Of a stretch of 36,464 nucleotides of DNA, positions 27,858 through 36,400 are shown in pieces. Source of the DNA: Candidatus Bathyarchaeota archaeon (lineage in GTDB: Archaea; Thermoproteota; Bathyarchaeia; Bathyarchaeales; DTEX01); contig JAGTQD010000008.1 in the NCBI GenBank assembly GCA_018396405.1, forward strand, positions 1-36,464, read 5' to 3'. Below the pieces are notes generated by a model. It was given only the letters and a program-made list of their open reading frames with translations. It made no database searches and was not told where the DNA came from. The translations under genes were made by a program, and so were the position numbers. The stretch's first letter is position 1. Each line of letters opens with the position of its first letter.

Positions 27858-29700
27858 AATAAAGGGTGGTTTCACACTAAGATCATTCTTAATACTTGTC
27901 TTTTTAGCCTTTATAGTATGCTCGATAAACACATGGACTGATATATCGATAGGGGTTTCCCTTTTATCTAGCTACGCTCTCATAGTGATCGCGGCTCAGC
28001 TAAGCCGCTTTTTCGGCTCACCACTCACAGCTCAAGAGCTAAGCACTTTACTTGTTGGATTAGGCGCAATCCAATTTAATTATGGAATTTCCAGAATTTT
28101 TGAAGCCTATCTTAATCAAAACCATATATTGACCAGTTTTGGAATTGAGAAGCTTCCATATTGGGTTTCGATTTTACCTGAGACTGGTTTTTATGCTTCC
28201 CGGTCATTTTGGCATCCTGTTTCAAGAACGATCTTTCTAAGGCTAGATAACTTGTTATTGCCTGGCTTACAGGCAATAGCCGGTTTATCCTTAGGGATTC
28301 TGAACAAGATAATTTATGTTGACCAGGAGAAACTACCTTATCCACAAGTTCAAGTGGATGCCGAGCTTTGTCTAACCCTCTCGGAAGGAGAGAGAACAAA
28401 AATCTCAATCTTCAATCTCTCTTTTCTAGTAGCTTTTCTCTACGGAGTTTTTATCTATATTTTGCCAAGCATTGCCCCGGCATTCCGTGGCATTCAATCC
28501 CTATGGTTTGATTTAAGTTCTTGGGTTCAAACATTTTTTCCCGGAGCATGTTTCGGCGTATCTGCCCATCTTCCGTTACTCTTACCCGGGCTCTATCTTC
28601 CTCCAATAGTAATATTCTCCCAGTTCATAGGCTCAATGGCAGTATGGGTTTTTGGAAACTGGTACGTTGTAACTAATGGTCTAACGGAGTTTTCAAAGAT
28701 TTACTCGTTTGGTATGCCCATATCCCACATTTATAGATGGGCTTATATGTATGTTTGGTTAATGCCAATGATGGGACTCGGCATCTTTATTGGATTATCT
28801 TCTTTGAGACCCTCAATTCTGTCTAGAGTATATTCATCACTTGGAAGGAAAGGAGCCGGTATTGAAGGAAAAATATTCTCGATATGGCTTGTTGTAATAC
28901 CCTTCGCCTGCGTTATACTTAGTAACCTCTTAGTTATATGGTATAGAGCCCCCGATTATCCTCTATTTCCATGGCTTCCGGCGGCATTCAGCATTATCGT
29001 TTCGCTATCCCAATCATTACTTTTAGGACTAGCTAATGGTACCGGAGTTAGCGTGAGAATACCAGAAAACATAGATAAGCTAATACTAGTTGCCACAGGC
29101 TATCAGGGGACTAATGGATGGCTTTTATCCCCGGTAATCATCTCACCATCTTTTGGCGGCTACGTTGATTCAAATTATAAGCTATCTCAGCTCACTAGAA
29201 GCTCTTTTGTTGATTACTTGATAATGTATTTCGTAATTGGCCCAATATCCATAGTATTCTCCCTCCTAATCACTCAGGTACTATGGAGCATATCACCAAT
29301 TCCCTCTGAAGATTATCCCTGGTCAGCAGTTGACTGGCCTAGGAGGGTGGTTGAAAGAATCATGTGGATTACAAGACCGCCCGGAGTTTTTCGTCTAGAC
29401 TGGATGATGTATGGTGTACTTTTAGGAGCGGCAATCTATATTCCTCTCTATTTCTTACACTTGCCAGCCAGTAGGATACTTGTCTCCCTATATGCTGGAA
29501 TGAGTATGCTACCACCGATGGCCGTAAATATGCTGATAGGATATTTCATAAGACTACTACTTGAGCGCTTCATTGGCAAAGATAAATTCAGAAACTATAG
29601 ATTTACAGTTGTAGCTGGATTAGCTGCTGGGACCGGTTTCTCATCAGCCATAGGAGTGAGCTGCACGCTAATATTAAGATCAATAGTTTTAGGAATCTAG
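27850..29700 (+). CDS. OPT-superfamily-like multi-TM membrane protein
   Basis: FGSPLTAQELSTLLVGLGAI (cf. FSGQELALIMALVPLGAI in the 16194 gene), FGGYVDSNYKLSQLTRSSFVDY, DYPWSAVDWPRRVVERIMWITRPPGVFRLDWM. Confidence 0.65.
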   Translation: MSEIKGGFTLRSFLILVFLAFIVCSINTWTDISIGVSLLSSYALIVIAAQLSRFFGSPLTAQELSTLLVGLGAIQFNYGISRIFEAYLNQNHILTSFGIEKLPYWVSILPETGFYASRSFWHPVSRTIFLRLDNLLLPGLQAIAGLSLGILNKIIYVDQEKLPYPQVQVDAELCLTLSEGERTKISIFNLSFLVAFLYGVFIYILPSIAPAFRGIQSLWFDLSSWVQTFFPGACFGVSAHLPLLLPGLYLPPIVIFSQFIGSMAVWVFGNWYVVTNGLTEFSKIYSFGMPISHIYRWAYMYVWLMPMMGLGIFIGLSSLRPSILSRVYSSLGRKGAGIEGKIFSIWLVVIPFACVILSNLLVIWYRAPDYPLFPWLPAAFSIIVSLSQSLLLGLANGTGVSVRIPENIDKLILVATGYQGTNGWLLSPVIISPSFGGYVDSNYKLSQLTRSSFVDYLIMYFVIGPISIVFSLLITQVLWSISPIPSEDYPWSAVDWPRRVVERIMWITRPPGVFRLDWMMYGVLLGAAIYIPLYFLHLPASRILVSLYAGMSMLPPMAVNMLIGYFIRLLLERFIGKDKFRNYRFTVVAGLAAGTGFSSAIGVSCTLILRSIVLGI

Positions 29701-29769
29701 CGCCTTGATGAACTGACGAAGTAAACAAAAATTATTTAGGCAACTTATTGCATTTTATCCCTGATAGAC

Positions 29770-29786
29770 GTCTCCTCAAGGGAGGC
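29770..29786 (+). promoter_or_regulatory. Candidate hairpin over the Shine-Dalgarno of the second pectate lyase gene
   Basis: GTCTCC-TCAAG-GGAGGC: 6-bp stem (one U-G) covering GGAGG, 8 nt upstream of the TTG start. Confidence 0.35.
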
Positions 29787-29793
29787 CGAAAAA

Positions 29794-31551
29794 TTGAGCT
29801 ACAGAAAATTATGTCCTCTGCTTGTGTCCTTTCTCCTATTAAGTATTATCCCAATGGTAGTTGAGTGTAGTGAGATTGCTGATGAAAACTGGAGTTACAG
29901 AGGTTACTCTGTCAGAGATTTACTTGCGGAAAGAGAGGGCTTTGCTAAGAGTGTTACAGGTGGTCTAAATGGTAAAGTATATCATGTAACCACTCTTGCT
30001 GATGGTGGCCCTGGAAGTCTGAGAGCTGCTCTTGAAAATAGTGAAAAACTTTGGATAGTCTTTGATGTAAATGGAACAATATGGTTAGATAGTCCCATAT
30101 ACATTTTCTCAGATAAAACAATAGATGGCAGGGGAGCTCAAATAGTAATAAGATACAATGGTTTCAGAATAATGAGCCAGCGGAACATCATTATAGCATA
30201 TATACGTCTTGAGTTTGGAGGCGGTGACGCTATTGGCATTGAAGGAGAGTCAACGAACATCTGGATTCATCACTGTGATATAGTGGGTTTTGGGGATGGA
30301 GCCATAGATATAACTAAGACGGCTGGTCCTTCAGTAGACGTAACTATATCATGGTGCAGGATATGGTGTCATAAAAAAGTTATGCTCATAGGCTCCGATG
30401 CTCTTGATGAAACAGTAAAAAATGTGAGGGTAACTCTCCACCACAACTATTTCTTCATGACGGGAGAACGCAATCCGAGAGTTAGATATGGAAAGGTGGA
30501 CGCATTTAATAACTATCTTTACGGTTGGGCCGATTATGGTATGGGAACAAGCATGTACGGTGAGCTTTTAGCTGAAGCAAATATTTTTGAAGCTCTAGAT
30601 GATGCCGATGCTGTTGTGCCTGGTGTTGGTACTGGAGCAGAACCAAGTTATCCATCATATGTAAGATTAAAAGATAATCTTCTCCTAAATGGGGCTATTG
30701 CGAGAGAAAGGGAACCCGAGAGAGTCTTCAAACGAGAAGACTATTATACAGTTAATGTCGAACCAGCAACCGAAGAACTAAAGATAAAAATAATGAGTTT
30801 GGCTGGGTCAGGTGTACCGTTCCCGCCAAGGATCATGGTGAACGTTAAATCTCCCGATTTCTATCCATCAAAACACTATATTAATCCGAAATCTGATCCG
30901 TTTGTTTTTTCTAAAACTGGGTTAGACCCACCAATCTATGTTGGTAACTTAACTAGATTCTATGCCATAATAGAAGCCTACAAGTCACCACTAGATAAAC
31001 TAATTTTCTGTGAATGGGACTTTGGTGATGGAACAAAGATAACATTAAATGAAAGTCAGATAGTCCTCTTTAGAGATCCCTCGGTAAAACACGCTTATAG
31101 TCAGGCTGGAAGATACATTATAACCCTAGCTATTAAAACTGCTGGTGGGCAAACAATTGTAGTTACAGAGCCAGTCAATATTATGCCTGCAGGAGGAACC
31201 AGTAGTGAGCCAGGGGGAGATCAACAGCCGCCGCAACAACCGCCACAGGAACCTAGTAACCAGACTAATGGTGAAACTGGAAGCATGGATCCAGCGTTAC
31301 AGGAATATGTGTCTCAACTTCAGAATGTAATATCTAACCTACGGAATCAAATAGCTAGTTTACAGAGTCAAATTACAGAATTGGAAGTTCATAGAAACAA
31401 TCTACAAAATCAATTAGCAAACTTATTAGACCAAGATGCTGGCTTGCGGGTGCAAGCTTCAAATAATCTTTATATGGGTATTGGAGCTGGGGCAGTAATA
31501 GGCCTAATTATAGGCATAGCAGCTACAGCACTACTAAAAAGAAAACAATAA
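29794..31551 (+). CDS. PL1-type pectate lyase with PKD-like domain, coiled coil and C-terminal TM anchor
   Basis: GGLNGKVYHVTTLADGGPGSLRAA, IWIHHCDIVGFGDGAIDI, VTISWCRIWCHKKVMLIG, LHHNYFFMTGERNPRVRYGKVDAFNNYLYGW; CEWDFGDGTKI PKD-like; NNLYMGIGAGAVIGLIIGIAATALLKRKQ. TTG start. Confidence 0.9.
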   Translation: MSYRKLCPLLVSFLLLSIIPMVVECSEIADENWSYRGYSVRDLLAEREGFAKSVTGGLNGKVYHVTTLADGGPGSLRAALENSEKLWIVFDVNGTIWLDSPIYIFSDKTIDGRGAQIVIRYNGFRIMSQRNIIIAYIRLEFGGGDAIGIEGESTNIWIHHCDIVGFGDGAIDITKTAGPSVDVTISWCRIWCHKKVMLIGSDALDETVKNVRVTLHHNYFFMTGERNPRVRYGKVDAFNNYLYGWADYGMGTSMYGELLAEANIFEALDDADAVVPGVGTGAEPSYPSYVRLKDNLLLNGAIAREREPERVFKREDYYTVNVEPATEELKIKIMSLAGSGVPFPPRIMVNVKSPDFYPSKHYINPKSDPFVFSKTGLDPPIYVGNLTRFYAIIEAYKSPLDKLIFCEWDFGDGTKITLNESQIVLFRDPSVKHAYSQAGRYIITLAIKTAGGQTIVVTEPVNIMPAGGTSSEPGGDQQPPQQPPQEPSNQTNGETGSMDPALQEYVSQLQNVISNLRNQIASLQSQITELEVHRNNLQNQLANLLDQDAGLRVQASNNLYMGIGAGAVIGLIIGIAATALLKRKQ

Positions 31552-31576
31552 AACGTTAAATCCCCAACACCTTTTT
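31438..31576 (+). repeat. 139-bp perfect direct repeat, copy 1 (3' end of pectate lyase gene plus terminator region)
   Basis: gctggcttgcgggtgcaagc...gaaaacaataaaacgttaaatccccaacaccttttt; identical to 33110-33248 (offset 1672). Confidence 0.95.
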
Positions 31577-31577
31577 T
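31561..31577 (+). terminator. Putative T-rich archaeal terminator
   Basis: tccccaacacctttttt shortly after the stop codon; duplicated after the next gene. Confidence 0.4.
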
Positions 31578-31600
31578 CAATACTATAGGTTCTCGAAAAT

Positions 31601-31612
31601 TTTATATATAAA
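31601..31612 (+). promoter_or_regulatory. Putative TATA box for the PQQ-propeller gene
   Basis: TTTATATATAAA just upstream of 31622. Confidence 0.5.
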
Positions 31613-31621
31613 GCACCTTAA

Positions 31622-33223
31622 ATGTTATTAGAGAGATTATGGGGGAAAGTTAGATTGTATTGGAAGAAAAAACTTGCGATGGTTACGTTAGTTAGTCTGG
31701 TGTTTCTTCTACTGGTTCGAACAAATGTAGTTTTCTCTAGTTCCATCGTTTCCTCATCTTATTACGGTTGGCCTATGGCTGGCCGAGATTTATGCCGCAC
31801 GAGCTATACGTATGAGGAGGGTCCTCAAACAAACTGCACAGTTTGGATATTTGATACTGGAACAGGTGCTAGCTATGGTATCCGAAGTGGCGTGACCATT
31901 GCTAACGGTATAGTTTACTTCGGCTCAGATGACGACCATGTATACGCTGTTAACGCTACAACTGGTAAATTATTATGGAAGTTCTATGGAGGACATGATA
32001 TGCGAACAGCGCCAGCTGTCGCATATGGTTACGTGTATGTTGGCTCAAGAAACGGTACATTCTACTGTCTTAATGCTCTTACGGGAGAGTTAGTATGGAA
32101 GTTTACTAGCGGCCTAAGTGGACAGAGTATTATACGCTCCTCAGCGGCAGTCTGGGATGGAAAAGTTTATTTCGGCTCAAGAGATAAGAGGTTATATTGT
32201 CTAGACGCCTATACGGGCAAAGTTATATGGAATTACACAACTGGTGACCAAATAGATTCCTCTCCGGCAATATTTAACGGCATAGTTTATATTGGTTCAG
32301 ACGATGACAAAATACATGCTGTTAATGCTACAACTGGTGAGCTAATATGGAATGTTAGTATTGGAAATAATGTTCTTCGAGCGCCAGCTGTTGCATATGG
32401 TTTAGTTTTTGTAGCTTCTCAAGGCAACATTCTATTCGCTCTTAATGCCTCCACAGGCGAGCAGGTATGGAATCAAACATTGACAAATGCTGTTAGCACG
32501 AGAGGTGGTGTTGCTGTTGCCAATGGCAAAGTTGTTGTAGCTGGTACTCAAGGTGGCTTAGTATACTGTTTTGATGCAAAGAATGGAAGTCTACTCTGGA
32601 CATATTCCATAGGCGTTTCAGCCGCCTGGTATGCTGTACCAGCTATCGCACAGAACACGGTCTACTTTCTAGGCAGGGATGGAAAAGTTCACGCAGTAGA
32701 TTTGAATACTGGTCAGGCGGTATGGACTTACATAGTTACAAATTCCTCAACAGAGATTAGTAGGTGTGATGAAGCATACGGTGCAGTTGCATACGGTAGC
32801 TTCTTTATAGGCGCGGGAAACGGCAAATTATACTGCTTCGGAACACCAGTACCCCTCGGAGTATTATCTGAATATAAATCCTCGGCGGAAAATCAAATCT
32901 TAAGTCTTCAGTCGGAGATAAATGCGCTACAAAATCAGATAAGCAGCTTACAAGGACAAATAAATAATCTTCAGAGTCAGATATCTGACCTACAAAGCGA
33001 GCGATCTAGTCTTATGAACCAAATAAATAGCTTGCAGAATCAAGTAAGCACATTAGAGAGCGAAAAAAGCAACCTGCAGAGCCAAGTTACTAATCTACAG
33101 AACGAAAACGCTGGCTTGCGGGTGCAAGCTTCAAATAATCTTTATATGGGTATTGGAGCTGGGGCAGTAATAGGCCTAATTATAGGCATAGCAGCTACAG
33201 CACTACTAAAAAGAAAACAATAA
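31622..33223 (+). CDS. Secreted PQQ-like beta-propeller protein with long coiled coil and C-terminal TM anchor
   Basis: Repeated YFGSDDDHVYAVNATTGKLLWKF-type units; about 10 regular heptads QSEINALQNQISSLQGQINNLQSQISDL...; C-terminal NNLYMGIGAGAVIGLIIGIAATALLKRKQ. True start may be TTG 31655. Confidence 0.88.
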   Translation: MLLERLWGKVRLYWKKKLAMVTLVSLVFLLLVRTNVVFSSSIVSSSYYGWPMAGRDLCRTSYTYEEGPQTNCTVWIFDTGTGASYGIRSGVTIANGIVYFGSDDDHVYAVNATTGKLLWKFYGGHDMRTAPAVAYGYVYVGSRNGTFYCLNALTGELVWKFTSGLSGQSIIRSSAAVWDGKVYFGSRDKRLYCLDAYTGKVIWNYTTGDQIDSSPAIFNGIVYIGSDDDKIHAVNATTGELIWNVSIGNNVLRAPAVAYGLVFVASQGNILFALNASTGEQVWNQTLTNAVSTRGGVAVANGKVVVAGTQGGLVYCFDAKNGSLLWTYSIGVSAAWYAVPAIAQNTVYFLGRDGKVHAVDLNTGQAVWTYIVTNSSTEISRCDEAYGAVAYGSFFIGAGNGKLYCFGTPVPLGVLSEYKSSAENQILSLQSEINALQNQISSLQGQINNLQSQISDLQSERSSLMNQINSLQNQVSTLESEKSNLQSQVTNLQNENAGLRVQASNNLYMGIGAGAVIGLIIGIAATALLKRKQ

Positions 33224-33248
33224 AACGTTAAATCCCCAACACCTTTTT
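33110..33248 (+). repeat. 139-bp perfect direct repeat, copy 2
   Basis: Identical to 31438-31576 by direct reading. Confidence 0.95.
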
Positions 33249-33457
33249 CCCTTATAGTACTGATTTAAAAACAGATTAAAGTTGAAGATTATTATGGGAT
33301 CGCTTATACAAGAATCTTATGACCCTAACATCCATCTATGTCTCAAAATTTATCAAGAAGATAACAAAAGAGAAAAGTAACGTGTGGATTTGAGAATTAA
33401 AACTTAAAAACTTAAATACGAGTTTTTTATCTGAAAAGATAAGATAAGTGATCGATA

Positions 33458-36400
33458 ATGTACGCGAAGCGTTTACTAATATCTCTCTCATATATGTCTT
33501 TGATAATTTTGCTGATCAGCATAGTCGATGTTTTTCCCTTCTTCCATATCTATGCTGCAAATGCCTTACAAGATTATGGATCACCTTATATAAGAGTCAA
33601 CGCCATAGATGCTTATAGCAAGTCTCCAATTAGAGACGTTAAAATTCTTATATGGGATATGAGCTCTGGTGTGGAGAATCTGAGCTCTCTTCTGACGGAT
33701 GAAAATGGCATATGTATCTTTAAGGCAGCACATGAAGGCCGCTACTTAATTTATGCTTATCAAGGTAATTTGACAAGTGGAAAGATTAATTATGCACCTA
33801 TAGGTCCTATTGAAGTTAAGTTATCATTTTATGAAACTAGTCGAAATATTACACTTTACATGCTTCCTTCAGCAACAGTTTGTTTAATAGGGGAAATATG
33901 GACCCCCGAAATTCCTGGTTTTCATGGGAGCTTTACGGTTACTATTATTGATCCTAAAACAAAAGCCCCCCTTGTTCTGGAGGAAGGGCAATTCATAAAC
34001 ACGTATAATATGATGACTAGATATTTTCTAAGAGAAAATGGAAACCGGCTAAATTCATCATTGATTTTTATACCGGCTGAAAGAAGTATCGACCTAAAAA
34101 TTCAATGTTCGTTTTATATTGTAGGAACTGGATTTATAAGTTTTACAACCCAAATTGAAAATATTAATCTTAGATGGAAGAGTGAACCTGAGGTTTTTTC
34201 ATTATCATACTATAGTCTTCTTGAGAGTATAAAGAGAGTTAGGAGAGAATCTCTTTTAAAAATTTCAGAAGAAATCGATAATCTTAGAAGAAAAGGTTTC
34301 TACTTGTTAGAGGAGCAAAATCTTGTCAATAAATATATGGATGCTCTTAATAATGCGGAGAGAGATCTGCATGCTGGTAACTATTATGAGTGTTGGAAAG
34401 TAGTTAGTATGGTTTGGAGGGAATGTCAAAATATTAGGAGAACACTTGATTATTACTTATTAGCAAGCAGCTCGAGCGCCGTATATCTTCCATCTTTTCT
34501 CGCGATTTATAGTATCATTTTAGCCTCCTTTCTATTTGAGGATACCCATAAAAAGATAATTTCAAGCGCGTTGCTATTCGCGCTTTTTATTATTTTGCTG
34601 TTTTACCTATATCCTGGAACAAGAGTTATTTTGGATCCGACTTTAGGAAACAGAAATATATTCTTAGCATCATCAGCTATATCTTTCATAACTACACTGG
34701 GCTTATTTTCTCTTTTCTCTTTTCGTTCAAGGTTAGGTATTGAGGGACTAACATCATTCAGAGATATTATTGAGACGATGCTGTCCCTGGGGAAAAGGGA
34801 AATAAAAGCTAGAAAACTTCGCGGATTACTGACAATATGCTCGGTTACTTTACTAGTTCTAGCTTTTACATCCTTTACTTCATTTGGTGGTGTATTTGGG
34901 ATAGTATCTGAGAGACTAAACTATACGCCGAGTTCAGAGGGTATCCTTCTGAAATCTTTCGGAAACGTAACATTCACGTTAGGACAAAATACGTATCGTC
35001 TGTTTAATCCTATGAGCATAGGATACTATGAAACTCTAAGAAATGACCCACTATTCCAAAATATCGCCCCTAAAATAGAGACCTATCCTAATGAAAAACC
35101 TATTTTAAGAATTTTTTCAAAAACATCAGATCTTCCAATCTATGGATTAATTGGAATAATACCTGAAGAGGAAGAGCGTTTTACGAGACTTAACGAAATA
35201 ATAATTAGTGGCAGCTACTTGAGCGAAAAAGATTGGGAGATATTAATAAGCGATTCGGCGGCCAGAAAACTCAATGTTAAACCAGAAGATAGTGTAACAC
35301 TTTCAACTGAGGGTTTCTCCAGAACATGTATTATAAGAGGAATCTTTGACGACTCGCTTTTCCGACAACTGACCGAAATTGATGGGCAACCTTACGCACC
35401 TAAAAAGATATCTATTGTGGACGAAGTTCAATCCTTCGTTGTATGCAGCCCAGATGAGATCATAATAATGTCGTTTAACTCTGCTTTAAAACTTCAGGCT
35501 GAAATAAACAAAATAAATCAAAGGGAACCTAGTGATCCTGGAACATTCAATTGTCTTTCTAGGATTGCGGCAAAACGTGCATCTGGATCTAGTGTAAATG
35601 CTGTAATTGATGTCATAGTTAAGAGCTATGGAAAGGAAGTGTATATATCGGAAGGTGGGCATGTAGATCGGTACTTTATAGGCTTCCTTTATGAAGTTAA
35701 GGGCGCATTGGAAATAACAATACCAGTCGTAATGGTGATTTTAAATGTTGGTGCATTAATGTTAAATGCAGTTTATGAGCGCAGTAAAGAAATGAAAACA
35801 TTAGTTATTTTAGGCTCTAACCCAACGCATATAGCACTACTCTTTATAGCTGAAGCTACGATTTTGGGTATGGTTGGTGGCGGACTGGGTTATCTTTTTG
35901 GTATAGGCTTCTATAGGATTATGCTATTATTTGGTAGTGGCCTTGAAGTTAAGGAAAAGATCGAGTGGTGGTGGAGCTTTATATGTTTTGGAATAGCAGT
36001 ATTGGTTTCTGTAGCCTCAGCTCTTCAGCCAGCCTTAAGAGCAGTCAAGCTTTACACACCCTCTAAGATAAGGAGGGCTAAGATTTCAGAGGAAGATAGA
36101 GAAGCGAGAAAGAGAGAGATTTTCCAGGTTCGCCAAGAGAGAAGAATTACAATGCCAGTAAAAGTTAATGAATCTATCTTCTTAATATTTATAAATTCAC
36201 TAATAAATTATCTCAGAGAGTTAAGTATGGGAGTTTACGAAAAATTTACTGATATTGTAGAAGAGCCGGAACTACAAACGCCTGGTGGTAGAACTATAAA
36301 AAGGATAAAATTTAGGTACGTGAATAACATTGAAAAAATTGAGTTAAATAATGAGATAACGTGCAGTAAAGAACCAAAAGAGGATTATTACAGGGTTTAT

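Noticed and set aside
32880-33105. 21-nt periodicity suggestive of a minisatellite
   Set aside because: Explained by coiled-coil heptads; codon-level divergence between units.
33294-33380. 28-aa ORF MGSLIQESYDPNIHLCLKIYQEDNKREK in the gap before the last gene
   Set aside because: No SD, no overlap with a neighbouring gene, and a TATA-like element lies downstream of it; probably chance.
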